Of a stretch of DNA of 64,000 nt, positions 43,404-52,416 are shown one piece after another. The notes beneath the pieces are model-generated. The model was given only the letters and a program-made list of their open reading frames with translations, searched no databases and had not been told where the DNA came from. Position 1 is the stretch's first letter, and each line of letters begins with the position of its first letter. The position numbers and the translations under genes are program-made. Source of the stretch: Paractinoplanes brasiliensis (GTDB taxonomy: Bacteria; Actinomycetota; Actinomycetes; Mycobacteriales; Micromonosporaceae); the NCBI RefSeq assembly GCF_004362215.1, contig NZ_SNWR01000001.1, positions 4,942,001 through 5,006,000 on the forward strand, written 5' to 3'.

Positions 43404-44192
43404 GTGGTCTTCAAAAAACTGATGCAGGCAATGGGAGTCGGCGGCCCGTCGGTCGAGACTGTGCTGGCCAACCCCAATTGCAGGCCCGGCGGATTCCTTG
43501 AGGGCCAGGTGCACGTCGTCGGCGGGGACCACGCCGTCGATGTCGAATATGTGGCAATTGGCCTGATGACTCGCGTCGAAGTCGAGAGCAGCGACAGCGA
43601 ATACAGCACCAACCAGGAATTCCACCGGCAACGTCTGACCGGTTCGTTCCGTCTTGACCCCGGTGCGCGTTATGACGTTCCGTTCCGGTTCGACGTGCCG
43701 TGGGAAACCCCGATCACCGAGGTGTACGGGCAACGCCTGCACGGCATGACGATGGGCCTGGCCACGGAGCTCGAGGTGGCGCGGGCCGTCGACAAGTCCG
43801 ACCTGGATGCCGTCATGGTGCACCCGCTGCCCGCCCAGGAGCGCATTCTCGACGCGCTGCTGCGGCTGGGCTTCCGATTCAGCAAGGCCGACGTCGAGCG
43901 GGGCCGGGTCTACGGCGTGCAGCAGCAACTGCCGTTCTACCAGGAGATCGAGTTCTACCCGCCGTCGGCTTACGCGAGCGGCATCAACCAGCTCGAGCTC
44001 ACGTTCCTGGCCACCCCGCAAAAACTCCAGGTGATCCTGGAGATCGACAAGCGGGGCGGCATGTTCACCGAGGGCCGCGACGCGTTCGGCCGCTTCGATG
44101 TCGACTACACGACCGTCGACCAGGTGGACTGGGCCGGCCAGCTCGACAACTGGCTGCGGCAATCCGCTCAGCGGCGTGGCCTGTTCTTCTGA
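43404..44192 (+). CDS. Spo0M-type sporulation-control protein
   Basis: A 262-residue arrestin-like protein of the SpoOM family (starts FKKLMQAMGVGGPSVETVL and contains GFLEGQVHVVGGDHAVDVEY). The family controls sporulation in Bacillus and is widespread in filamentous actinobacteria with unknown partners. GTG 43404 has GAGGAG 8 bp upstream. The last residues RRGLFF are conserved in actinobacterial members. It is divergent from sigB across 232 bp that contain a TACTGTT-like -10 near 43364 and no other gene. Confidence 0.88.
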   Translation: MVFKKLMQAMGVGGPSVETVLANPNCRPGGFLEGQVHVVGGDHAVDVEYVAIGLMTRVEVESSDSEYSTNQEFHRQRLTGSFRLDPGARYDVPFRFDVPWETPITEVYGQRLHGMTMGLATELEVARAVDKSDLDAVMVHPLPAQERILDALLRLGFRFSKADVERGRVYGVQQQLPFYQEIEFYPPSAYASGINQLELTFLATPQKLQVILEIDKRGGMFTEGRDAFGRFDVDYTTVDQVDWAGQLDNWLRQSAQRRGLFF

Positions 44193-44208
44193 CCCGGAGT
44201 GGGGCTCC

Positions 44209-44631
44209 CTACAACTCGAGCAGAATTGTTCGGGGCCCCACGTTCACGCTCTCGACCAGCATGTGCGCGCGGAACCGACCGGTCTCCACGGTTGCGCCGC
44301 GAGATCTCAAGGCTTCTACGTACGCCGTGACGAGCGGCTCGGCCACCTCGGCCGGCGCGGCAGCGTTCCAGGTGGGGCGGCGCCCCTTGCGTGCGTCGCC
44401 GTACAGCGTGAACTGGCTGACCACGAGCAGCGGCGCCCCAAGATCGGCCGCTGAAGCCTCGTCGTCCAGGATGCGCAACTCGTACGTCTTGCGGGCAAGT
44501 TCGGCGGCTTTGGCCGGGGTGTCGTCGTGGGTCACCCCGATCAGCACCAGAAGCCCGTCCTCGATCTTGCCGGTGACCTCGTCGTCGACGGTCACACTCG
44601 CCCGGCCGACCGTTTGCACCAGTGCGCGCAT
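44209..44631 (-). CDS. dtd: D-aminoacyl-tRNA deacylase
   Basis: A 140-residue DTD. The conserved S-Q-F-T-L-Y-G motif and the C-terminal G-P-R-T-I-L-L-E segment are family features (normally N-x-G-P for the second; V-N-V-G-P here). It hydrolyses D-aminoacyl-tRNAs to prevent D-residue incorporation. The ATG directly follows the stop of the kinase-like gene (TAGATG), so the pair is translationally coupled. Confidence 0.94.
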   Translation of the reverse strand: MRALVQTVGRASVTVDDEVTGKIEDGLLVLIGVTHDDTPAKAAELARKTYELRILDDEASAADLGAPLLVVSQFTLYGDARKGRRPTWNAAAPAEVAEPLVTAYVEALRSRGATVETGRFRAHMLVESVNVGPRTILLEL

Positions 44632-45417
44632 CTACTTCCCGACCCCTCGTACGCGTGCCGCCGCCAGGGGCAACATGCCGATTTCGCCCACCGACAGCGT
44701 GTTCTGCCGTGACCGCATCTCGACCGCCTCGTCCAACGCGCGAAGCGGATCCCCGGGCGCAAGCTCGAGGAAGATGTCGAGCATCTCACCGGCCCGATCC
44801 TGGATCGGATGCGCGATAGCCCCGGTCGCGACCTGCCCGAGGATCAACGCCGTGAACGCCGTGTCCAGGTCGGCCACCCCGTCCCGCGCGTTCCGCCAGT
44901 CGATCACCACCGGCCCGCCCGCCGTGATGACAACGTTCTCCGGATGCAGGTCGAGGTGGACAACCGACCGCACATCAGCGGCGTGTGAGGGCGGCGCGGG
45001 CTGGTCGGGGTGGGCAAGCGGCCGGGCGTGGGCGGCGTGTGAGGGTGGCGCGGGCTGGTCGGGGTGGGCAAGCGGCCGGGCATCGGCGGCGAGCGAGGGC
45101 AGCGCGTGGAGCCGCCCCAGCAGCTCAGCCAGGATCGCCGCGCCGTCGTGGATCGACATGCTCCCGTCGAGCAGCACGGTTGCCATCGTCGGCCCCTCGA
45201 GCCGCTCGAGAATCAGGTCAGGTCCATCCGCCGCAAATACCCGAGGCACCGGAAACCCGTGCCGGCCCACATGCCGCATCACCAGCGCCTCGGGCGCGGC
45301 GTCCCCGCCGTCCCGATACCGCCGGAGAACTTTGCCATCACCCAGCGCGTAGACGTCAGCTTCCCGCCCGAACGCGAACGGTTCCCCCAAAGCCCCCGTC
45401 CCCGGCACACCACTCAC
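44632..45417 (-). CDS. APH-family phosphotransferase with duplicated loop
   Basis: A 261-residue aminoglycoside-phosphotransferase-fold kinase. The Gly-rich N-lobe has F-G-R-E-A-D-V-Y, the catalytic motif is H-L-D-L-H-P-E-N and the metal motif V-V-I-D-W, both intact in contrast to the protein at 32639. A tandem 18-residue duplication (A-R-P-L-A-H-P-D-Q-P-A-P-P-S-H-A-A) sits directly before the catalytic loop. GTG 45417 is a provisional start (GTG 45408 is also possible). The substrate is unknown. Coupled to dtd by TAGATG. Confidence 0.8.
   Translation of the reverse strand: MSGVPGTGALGEPFAFGREADVYALGDGKVLRRYRDGGDAAPEALVMRHVGRHGFPVPRVFAADGPDLILERLEGPTMATVLLDGSMSIHDGAAILAELLGRLHALPSLAADARPLAHPDQPAPPSHAAHARPLAHPDQPAPPSHAADVRSVVHLDLHPENVVITAGGPVVIDWRNARDGVADLDTAFTALILGQVATGAIAHPIQDRAGEMLDIFLELAPGDPLRALDEAVEMRSRQNTLSVGEIGMLPLAAARVRGVGK
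44980..45087 (-). repeat. 54-bp in-frame tandem duplication
   Basis: Two nearly identical 54-bp copies (44980-45033 and 45034-45087) inside the kinase gene encode an 18-residue Pro/His/Ala-rich insertion. Confidence 0.9.
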
Positions 45418-45593
45418 GCCGGTGACGGTAGCCCACAACCCGCCATCGAGGGACCCGCACACCGCCCTCGGACGAGCTGGTCGGTCTGCGCCGCGCGGTT
45501 CACCGCCGGGTCCCCCGACCCGAAGCCGGCCGGCAAGCACCAGATCGCATCCACTCATGCCCACGGCGGCATGCGGCCGTCCGGTGGGTGGGG

Positions 45594-45944
45594 TCAGTCG
45601 ACCGCGTTGCTGCTGGAATCGCTGGTGTAGCTGTCCACCGGAGTCTGCATCGCGCCGGTTGTGGCGTCACCGGTCGTCGTGTTGGCGACGCCCGGACCGG
45701 AGCGTGGCTGTGCCCGGAAGCTGTTCGGCCCCGCGTTCCCGCCGGTCGTGGTCATCACCCCGTGTTCCGGCGGCGGCCCGCCGTCCCGGAGCTGTTCGGT
45801 GTCGGTGCCCGCCGCGAGCGTGCTCGACAGGCCGGGGTCGTCGTCACCCTTGTCGGGCCGGTAGGTCCCCGGTTCCTCCAGGGCACCCGGACCGTAGTCG
45901 CTGCCCAGGATCTCTTTCTCGATGTTCTCCTGCGAGTCGCTCAT
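45594..45944 (-). CDS. Disordered hypothetical protein
   Basis: A 116-residue acidic, Gly/Ser/Thr/Pro-rich protein with no recognisable fold (MSDSQENIEKEILGSDYGPG at the start). ATG 45944 follows GGGAGGG, a strong ribosome site; the longer reading frame is antisense to intergenic sequence. It lies 82 bp downstream of the ABC permease stop, in the same direction. No function can be inferred; small disordered proteins of this kind are common in spore-forming actinobacteria. Confidence 0.65.
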   Translation of the reverse strand: MSDSQENIEKEILGSDYGPGALEEPGTYRPDKGDDDPGLSSTLAAGTDTEQLRDGGPPPEHGVMTTTGGNAGPNSFRAQPRSGPGVANTTTGDATTGAMQTPVDSYTSDSSSNAVD

Positions 45945-46026
45945 TACTCTGCCCTCCCGACAGTTCGGCGGCACCCAACGTGCCCCGGCCGGCTCGGAGT
46001 AAACCCAGTGACACGTCGCACGGCCA

Positions 46027-48666
46027 TCATGCTCGCTCCTGAACGGCGCCGGCACCCGCCAATTGAGCCCTGGCCGGAATCACACTGCTCACCAGGGCCA
46101 ACACGAGGCACACCGCCACCGCAACGGTCGCGACGGCCCACGGCATCACGACCGCCACGGAGGTCCCAGTCTGCTCGCTGAACCCGGCGGCACTGCCGCA
46201 CAGCGCGAGCACAGCGGCCGCCCCGCCGAGCACCGAACCGATCAGCACCACCAGGGCCGACTCACCCGCAACGGTCACCAGCACCTGACGCCGGGTGGCC
46301 CCCGCGAGCCGGAGCAGCCGGTAGTCGTTCGCCCGCCGCCCGGTCGCCATGAAAAGCGTGTTCGCCACCGCGAGCGCGCCATAACCCACCGACACCCCGA
46401 CAAGCAGCAGTGTGAAGATCCATACCAGCCGATCCTCGTCCGACCCGGACTCGCGCGCGTAGGTCGCTACGTCGACAAACCGCCCACCCACCGGTGCCTT
46501 GGTGACCGCCCCGCCCGTGACCGGCAGTGCCGGAGCCAACGCGGAAGGATCGTGCCGCCGTACGGTCGCACGGGCGAGCAGAACATCAGCCGGCATCTCG
46601 TCGTCGGGCCGGATCGCCACCACCCGCAAACGCTGCGGCTGTCCGTCGGCCAGGACGAAGACCACCGACTCTCCAACCGCACTGCTCAGCTGCGCGGCCC
46701 GCGACCGACTGAGCACGATGCCATCCGGCCCAGGCGGAATACCGCCGGCGCCGCTCGCGTCGGAATCACCATCGGCGCTGCTGTCCTCGTTCGAGTCGCT
46801 GGTGCCGGTGGTTCCGTCAGTGCCTCTGGCGCCGGTCACCTGCGAGGCTGGTGGCGGCGCCGGTGTCTCATCAGCGCTGCTGGAGCCGGCAGGTGGTAGG
46901 CCTGCCGCGGTCAGCACCGTTTCGTTGACGTAGACGGTGGTGAACAAGGGCGCCGTGGGGGCCGCCGAGTCAGCCAGCCCTGGCGTTCCGTCCGGCACGA
47001 GCACCGTCCCGGCCGTGGTGGCCCCGGCACGCCGGTCGGCGTAGGCCCGCTCCGCGGTCTGCACGTTGCCCGCGATGAAAACCGCGAACGCGACGGTCAG
47101 CAGCACCGGCGCAGCCGTCGACGCGGTGCGCCGAGCCCCGGCCAGCGCACTCTCCCGGATCACCGTGCCCACCGCAGTGCCGGCCCGCCGCAGTATTGCC
47201 CGCACTATCAGCGGCACCACCGCCGGCGACAGCAGCGCGGCCGAGACCACGAGCGCCATGGCACCGAGCAACGCGTAAGCGCCGAGGTCGGCCAGGTCAT
47301 CCGTCACCACCGTCGCGATCCCGGCCGCGATGCCGATCACCGCGAACACCAGGCCGGCGACCCAACGCATCCGGGTCATCGGCCGGGTCTCCACCTCGGC
47401 GCTGCGCAGCGCGTCGAGCGGTCGTACCCGAGCAGCTCGCCGTGCCGCCGCCAACCCGCCGGCGATCGCAACCAGTGCTCCGATCAGGACACCCGCGAGC
47501 ACCGGCCAGAGTCGCACCCGTACATGAAAGGACTCGGGCTCGAACCCCGCGTCGACCAGCACACCGCCGACCCACGGCGAGAGCGCCAGGCCGAGCGCCG
47601 CGCCGCCGGCCCCAGCAGCCAGGCCGACCGTCGCCGCCTCACGCAGGACGGCGAACCTCACCTGCCGGGGTGTGGCTCCGACCGCTCGCAACAACCCGAT
47701 CTCACGGCGCCGCTGATGGACGGAGAGCGCCAGCGTGGACGCGATCACAAACACACACGAGAACGCGGACAGGGCCGCCATCGCGCTGAGCACCTGCATG
47801 CCGATCCATCGCGTACGGGCATCGGCCCGCGGCTCAAGACCGCCCAGCGCGGCTCCGTGCAGCACTTTCGCGCCGTCCACGACCGCACGCACATCCTCGG
47901 GATCAGGCGTTCCGAGCAACCCGAGCACCCGTACGCCGGGGCCGAGCCGGAGGGCGTCGGTATCGGCGACGTACAGACGGGAGGCCTCGATCAACCCGGT
48001 CACCCGCCATGTCGCCGGACCCGTCGCGGTCAAGACCGTCACGGTGCCGCCGGCCGGAACACCCAGGCTTTTGCCGAGCACAACTTCGCCGGCGGCAGTG
48101 GCAGGGCGCCCCGATATCACCGTGTCGCCGGCAAGCGCCGCGCTCGACCACCCGTACCCCTCCTGAATCTCGGGGATCGGACGGCCGGAGAGCACCGGCT
48201 GGGCGTAGAAGCGCCTGTCCGCGACGACCGCCTCCACTCCTGCGACGCCGGACAGCCGGGCGGCCAGTTTCTCCGCTCCGTCGGAAGACCACGGTCTCGG
48301 CTCGGGGAACGGATCGGCCGGGGTGGACACCGCGGGGCTCTGCACAACCACCGCCGCCGCGGCGAACCGCTCGGGGCGTTCCGGCACGGCCGAGGCCAGC
48401 AGGGTGAGGGTCGACGTGACCACCGCCGTACCGAACAGGACAGCGACGAACGCACCGAGCCGGTCCCGCGTCAGCAGGTCACCGCGCTTGAGCCGTGTCG
48501 GCGGGCGGCTCCACTTGAGCCGTGTCAGCAGGTCGCCCCGCCTGAAGCGTGTCCGCGGGTGGCCAGGCCTGAACGGTGTCAGCAGGCCGCCCCGCCTGAA
48601 CCGTGTCAGCAGGCCGCCCAGCCTGAACCGGGTCAGCACACCGCTCACGTCGTGGCGTCTCAGCAT
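46027..48666 (-). CDS. FtsX-like ABC transporter permease with N-terminal repeat extension
   Basis: An 879-residue MacB/FtsX-type permease with two FtsX domains and about 8-10 membrane segments (e.g. AFVAVLFGTAVVTSTLTLL, VAVCLVLALVSSVIPA at the end). Ahead of the first membrane segment lie seven 9-residue basic repeats of the type G-L-L-T-R-F-R-R-G (residues 9-71), where relatives have only a short cytoplasmic stub. The start ATG 48666 overlaps the ATPase stop (ATGCTGA). Part of a putative export system controlled by the divergent two-component genes. Confidence 0.88.
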   Translation of the reverse strand: MLRRHDVSGVLTRFRLGGLLTRFRRGGLLTPFRPGHPRTRFRRGDLLTRLKWSRPPTRLKRGDLLTRDRLGAFVAVLFGTAVVTSTLTLLASAVPERPERFAAAAVVVQSPAVSTPADPFPEPRPWSSDGAEKLAARLSGVAGVEAVVADRRFYAQPVLSGRPIPEIQEGYGWSSAALAGDTVISGRPATAAGEVVLGKSLGVPAGGTVTVLTATGPATWRVTGLIEASRLYVADTDALRLGPGVRVLGLLGTPDPEDVRAVVDGAKVLHGAALGGLEPRADARTRWIGMQVLSAMAALSAFSCVFVIASTLALSVHQRRREIGLLRAVGATPRQVRFAVLREAATVGLAAGAGGAALGLALSPWVGGVLVDAGFEPESFHVRVRLWPVLAGVLIGALVAIAGGLAAARRAARVRPLDALRSAEVETRPMTRMRWVAGLVFAVIGIAAGIATVVTDDLADLGAYALLGAMALVVSAALLSPAVVPLIVRAILRRAGTAVGTVIRESALAGARRTASTAAPVLLTVAFAVFIAGNVQTAERAYADRRAGATTAGTVLVPDGTPGLADSAAPTAPLFTTVYVNETVLTAAGLPPAGSSSADETPAPPPASQVTGARGTDGTTGTSDSNEDSSADGDSDASGAGGIPPGPDGIVLSRSRAAQLSSAVGESVVFVLADGQPQRLRVVAIRPDDEMPADVLLARATVRRHDPSALAPALPVTGGAVTKAPVGGRFVDVATYARESGSDEDRLVWIFTLLLVGVSVGYGALAVANTLFMATGRRANDYRLLRLAGATRRQVLVTVAGESALVVLIGSVLGGAAAVLALCGSAAGFSEQTGTSVAVVMPWAVATVAVAVCLVLALVSSVIPARAQLAGAGAVQERA
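48454..48642 (-). repeat. Seven 27-bp in-frame tandem repeats
   Basis: Seven 27-bp units encode 9-residue basic peptides at the permease N-terminus. Units 1-4 and 5-7 form two subfamilies (F-R versus L-K at positions 6-7). Copies are diverged at the nucleotide level but in exact register. Confidence 0.85.
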
Positions 48667-49394
48667 GTCGCCTCCGCTCGGGCCATGCGGGACGCGATCG
48701 CCTCGGCCGAGGCGCCGTCGAGGTGGTCGACGAGCCGCCCGTCGGTGAGCAGCAGCACCGAGTCGGCAACGGCCGCGGCCACCGGATCATGCGTCACCAT
48801 GACGATCGTCTGACCCCGGCCGGTCGCCAGGTCGCGCAGCAACTCCAGCACGCGACGGGAGGTCTGGTTGTCGAGCGCTCCCGTCGGCTCGTCGGCGAAG
48901 ATCACGGCCGGCCGGGTCACCATGGCACGCGCGATCGCGACGCGTTGCTGCTGCCCGCCGGAGAGCTCGACCGGGCGATGCTGCGCACGATCGGCCAGAC
49001 CGACCTCGTCGAGCGCGGCCATGACGGCGGCCTGATCGATGCGGCGGCCGGCCAGCCGAACGGGAAGGGCAACGTTGTGCGCGGCGGTCAGTGAGGAGAT
49101 CAGATTGAACGCCTGGAACACGAAGCCGATCCGCTCGCGCCGCAGAAGCGTCAGGCCGGTCTCGTCGAGATCGCCCAGCCGGACCCCGTCGAGCGTCACC
49201 TCGCCGGACGTCGGGCGGTCGAGACCGGCGGCGCAATGCAGCAGTGTGGACTTGCCCGAACCCGAGGGGCCCATCACCGCCGTGAAGGTGCCCGCGGTGA
49301 GGTCGACAGTGACGCCGTCGAGCGCGATCACCCGGCTTGAACCGGCGTCGTACTCCCGCCGGAGGTCCCTGATCGAAAGCATCGGTTTCGTCAT
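48660..49394 (-). CDS. ABC transporter ATP-binding protein (LolD/MacB type)
   Basis: A 244-residue ABC ATPase. Walker A is G-P-S-G-S-G-K-S, the signature is [14 protein letters not shown], and Walker B is [13 protein letters not shown]. It is the partner of the FtsX-type permease (stop and start overlap). ATG 49394 is chosen; ATG 49382 is also possible. The divergent histidine kinase/response regulator pair probably controls it, an arrangement usual for peptide-resistance ABC modules. Confidence 0.92.
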   Translation of the reverse strand: MTKPMLSIRDLRREYDAGSSRVIALDGVTVDLTAGTFTAVMGPSGSGKSTLLHCAAGLDRPTSGEVTLDGVRLGDLDETGLTLLRRERIGFVFQAFNLISSLTAAHNVALPVRLAGRRIDQAAVMAALDEVGLADRAQHRPVELSGGQQQRVAIARAMVTRPAVIFADEPTGALDNQTSRRVLELLRDLATGRGQTIVMVTHDPVAAAVADSVLLLTDGRLVDHLDGASAEAIASRMARAEATC

Positions 49395-49515
49395 GGCGGA
49401 AAGCCTCGCGATTTCCGGGGCGCATGTCGTCAACCCGTGGTTCGGTGAAAATGCCGCCGAAAATCGAACCGTGGTTTGACGCGACGGGCCGTCCCCGCTC
49501 GCTAACGTCGCTCGC

Positions 49516-50751
49516 GTGACTGCAGCATCGCCTTCCTTCCTCATCCGGAGGCTCACCCGCGGTCAGCTGCTCGCGATCGACGTGCTGCTGGCTTCGGTGG
49601 CCGCCGGGTTCGGCTGGTATGCCGCCATCGAGTCCCCGGCCGCCACCCAGGCGGGCTGGGCCGAGCCGGGTTGGGCGTCGGCGTTGATCGGGCTGGCTCT
49701 TGGCCTCCCGGTTGCTTTCCGTCGTCTGTGGCCGGCCGTCATGACGATCGCGGTCCTGGTCGTCGCGTCGTTCGCGGTCGGCAGCGGCGCAATCCCGAGT
49801 TATGCTGGCGTGGCGCCGATCACGGCGCTGGGCCTGATCCTCTACACAGTCGGTGTCGAGCTTCCTCGCCGGCGCTCGATCCCGGTCGTGCTGGTAAGTG
49901 TGCTGGTCCTGGTGGGGTCGTTCGCGGCCACGTCCAAGCCGTTCGAACTCGTGGTCGTGGGGTGGATGGCGGCGGCGTGCTGGGCGACCGGCCGCACAGT
50001 GCGCGAACGCCGTGCGCACGCTGCTTCCCGAGCCGAGCAGGCCACGGCTCTCGCCGTTGAGCAGGAAAGGCTTCGCCTGGCCCGGGAGCTGCACGACATC
50101 GTCGCCCACAGCATGAGCATGATCGCGGTCAAGGCAGCAGTGGCCGACCATGTCGGCGACGACCGTCCGGAGGAGATGCGCGCCGCCTTACGCGTGATCG
50201 GGACCACGAGCCGACAGACGCTGGGGGAGATCAGGAGGGCCCTCGCCCTGGTGCGCGCGGAGGCGACGCTGACACCCGCTCCGACCCTGGCCGACCTGCC
50301 CGGGCTGGTGGACGGCGCGCGTTCGACGGGAATCACGGTGGATCTCGAGATGAGTGTGGAAGAGGGGCTGCCCAGCGATGTGGCGCTCTCCGCCTATCGG
50401 GTGGTGCAGGAGGCGCTGACCAACGTGGTCAAGCACTCGGGTGCCACCACCTGCCGCGTTGCGGTGGTGGGCCACCCCGGAGAGGTGAGCATCGAAGTCA
50501 TCGATGCCGGCGCGGGAGCGGGGTCCTTGCTGCCGGTCGGCGTCGGGTCCGCTGGGCCGGTCGCCCGGGAGGGGCCACCCAAGAGTCCTGTGCGCGACCG
50601 GCGGGGGCTGTTGTCCGGAGGAGGGGGCCCGGTCGGGCAGGGATTGATCGGCATGCGTGAGCGGGTAGCGCAGTTCGGCGGGAAGTTCGAGGCGGGTCCG
50701 ACGCCCGACGGCGGGTGGAAGGTCACGGCGACCCTGAGGTACGCACCATGA
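49516..50751 (+). CDS. Sensor histidine kinase (NarL/HisKA_3 type)
   Basis: A 411-residue sensor kinase with about five to six N-terminal membrane segments (20-150). The HisKA_3 phospho-acceptor is in R-E-L-H-D-I-V-A-H-S-M-S, and the N box is V-V-Q-E-A-L-T-N-V-V-K-H. Between the N and G boxes (G-Q-G-L-I-G-M-R-E-R) is a ~25-residue low-complexity insertion rich in Gly and Pro. GTG 49516 is 8 bp after a TAACGT -10, suggesting a leaderless transcript. The stop overlaps the regulator start (ATGA). Confidence 0.92.
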   Translation: MTAASPSFLIRRLTRGQLLAIDVLLASVAAGFGWYAAIESPAATQAGWAEPGWASALIGLALGLPVAFRRLWPAVMTIAVLVVASFAVGSGAIPSYAGVAPITALGLILYTVGVELPRRRSIPVVLVSVLVLVGSFAATSKPFELVVVGWMAAACWATGRTVRERRAHAASRAEQATALAVEQERLRLARELHDIVAHSMSMIAVKAAVADHVGDDRPEEMRAALRVIGTTSRQTLGEIRRALALVRAEATLTPAPTLADLPGLVDGARSTGITVDLEMSVEEGLPSDVALSAYRVVQEALTNVVKHSGATTCRVAVVGHPGEVSIEVIDAGAGAGSLLPVGVGSAGPVAREGPPKSPVRDRRGLLSGGGGPVGQGLIGMRERVAQFGGKFEAGPTPDGGWKVTATLRYAP

Positions 50752-51449
50752 TTTCGGAGCGGGCCGGCGATCGGGGGGACGCGCAAGGCATTGCGCCTGA
50801 CGGACACGAGATTCGGGTGGTGCTTGCGGACGATCAGGCGCTGGTGCGGGGGAGCTTTCGCCTGCTGATCGATCACACACCGGGGTTCATCTGCGTGGGG
50901 GAGGCGAGCACGGGACGGCAGGCGGTCGAGGTCGCCCGCCGGGAAGAGCCCGATGTGTTGTTGATGGATGTGCGGATGCCGGACATGGACGGTGTCGAGG
51001 CCACGCGGGCGATCTGCCAGGGGCCGCATGCGATCGAAACCAAAGTGATCATGTTGACCACGTTCGACCTGGATGAGTATGTGATGGGCGGGTTCCGGGC
51101 CGGGGCCAGCGGGTTCCTGCTCAAGGACGTGATGCCGCGCGACCTCATCGAAGGGATCCGGAGCGTTGTGGCGGGGGACAGGCTGATCGCTCCCGCGCCG
51201 TTGGCCCGGTTGATCGACGCCTACGTCGCGGCGCCCGAGCGGCCCGTGACGCCGCTGCCGCAGATCACCGGCCGCGAGCGTGAGGTGCTGGTGCTTGTGG
51301 CCCGGGGGCTTTCCAACGATCAGATCGCGGTGAGGCTCGGGGTCACCATGTCCACGGTCAAGACGCACATCAACCGGCTGCTCAACAAGCTCGGAGGGCG
51401 CGATCGAACCCACCTGGTGATCGCCGCCTACGAGAGTGGCCTGCGGTGA
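50748..51449 (+). CDS. LuxR-family response regulator
   Basis: A 233-residue NarL-type regulator. The receiver domain has the acidic pair D-D near 25 and the phospho-Asp in V-L-L-M-D-V-R-M-P. The C-terminal LuxR HTH (about 165-225) reads ITGREREVLVLVARGLSNDQ then MSTVKTHINRLLNKL. ATG 50748 overlaps the kinase stop. The adjoining divergent ABC genes are the likely targets. Downstream is a repeat region, not another gene. Confidence 0.93.
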   Translation: MISERAGDRGDAQGIAPDGHEIRVVLADDQALVRGSFRLLIDHTPGFICVGEASTGRQAVEVARREEPDVLLMDVRMPDMDGVEATRAICQGPHAIETKVIMLTTFDLDEYVMGGFRAGASGFLLKDVMPRDLIEGIRSVVAGDRLIAPAPLARLIDAYVAAPERPVTPLPQITGREREVLVLVARGLSNDQIAVRLGVTMSTVKTHINRLLNKLGGRDRTHLVIAAYESGLR

Positions 51450-51675
51450 CGTCGGCGCTGCCTGTGAGGGGGCTGCGCCGCTTACGGGGGTGGTTTGCGG
51501 TGATGGCAAATGTCTCTCACGGGAGCGGCTGTGGTGACGGCGGTGCTGCCTGTGAGGGGGTCCGCGGCGGTTGGCGGCGCCGCTTGTGAGGGTGGTTTCC
51601 GGTGATGGCGATGTCTCTGACGGGAGCGGCTGTGGTGACGGCGGCGCTGCCTGTGGGAACGGATTGCGGTGATTG
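51445..51675 (+). repeat. Direct repeats (2.4 copies of ~100 bp) after the response regulator
   Basis: Units 51445-51532 and 51533-51634 and a partial third (from 51635) share GTGACNNCGGCGCTGCCTGTG and the block ACGGGAGCGGCTGTG. The first unit starts within the regulator stop region. No consistent reading frame is kept, so the array is non-coding; it fills the 284-bp gap. Confidence 0.75.
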
Positions 51676-51733
51676 CGGGTCTTGTCAGCGGCGTAGGCGG
51701 GAGGTTGGTGAAGGGAGGGCGCGACCTGCGAAG

Positions 51734-52309
51734 ATGAGCGCTATGACGCTTTCGCTGCCGATTGACGCTGAGGCCAACGAACTACTCTCCCACGATCCGT
51801 TGGCGCTGCTGATCGGCATGGTGCTCGACCAGCAGATCCCGCTTGAGAAGGCGTTCAGCTCGCCCTATGTGCTGGCTCAGCGCCTCGGGCACGCGCCGAC
51901 GGCAGTCGAGTTGGCGGAGTACGACCCGGACGAGCTGATCGCGATCTTTGCGAAGCCGCCGGCGTTGCACCGGTTCCCCAAGGCGATGGCGGTGCGGGTT
52001 CAGGAGGTCTGCCGGGCTCTGGTGGACCGGTATGACGGGGACGCCGCCAACCTGTGGACCGGTGTCGCCGACGGCACCGAGCTGCTCAAGCGGGTGGCGT
52101 CGCTGCCGGGGTTCGGCAAACAGAAGTCGCAGATCTTCGTGGCGTTGCTCGGCAAGCAGTACGGGGTGCAGCCGGCGGGCTGGCGCGAGGCCGCCGGTGG
52201 CTACGGCGAGGCGGGTTCGTTCAAGTCGGTTGCGGACATCGTCGACGACCAGTCGCTGGGCAAGGTGCGCGCCTACAAGAAGGAGATGAAGGCCGCCGCC
52301 AAGGCCTGA
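51734..52309 (+). CDS. HhH-GPD-type base excision repair protein
   Basis: A 191-residue protein of the HhH-GPD superfamily: the first helices include PLALLIGMVLDQQIPLEKAF, and the helix-hairpin-helix is near V-A-S-L-P-G-F-G-K-Q-K-S. There is no Cys cluster. Family members are DNA glycosylases; the lesion preference is not predictable, and the Lys of the hairpin (G-F-G-K) is conserved while the catalytic Asp is uncertain. ATG 51734 has GGGAGGG 13 bp upstream; ATG 51743 is an alternative. Confidence 0.85.
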   Translation: MSAMTLSLPIDAEANELLSHDPLALLIGMVLDQQIPLEKAFSSPYVLAQRLGHAPTAVELAEYDPDELIAIFAKPPALHRFPKAMAVRVQEVCRALVDRYDGDAANLWTGVADGTELLKRVASLPGFGKQKSQIFVALLGKQYGVQPAGWREAAGGYGEAGSFKSVADIVDDQSLGKVRAYKKEMKAAAKA

Positions 52310-52416
52310 ACCGTCGCAGGCTGCCGTGATGTGAGGGGGAGCGGCTTCGGTCGGAGACGCGCTGGGCGTGCCGGCACGAACGGTGCAAGGATGGGGAGTC
52401 GATCGGAGATCCCATC

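Noticed and set aside
46027..48666. FtsX permease repeats as a frameshift or assembly error
   Set aside because: The seven units keep register, continue from a start overlapping the ATPase stop, and lead directly into the first membrane segment.
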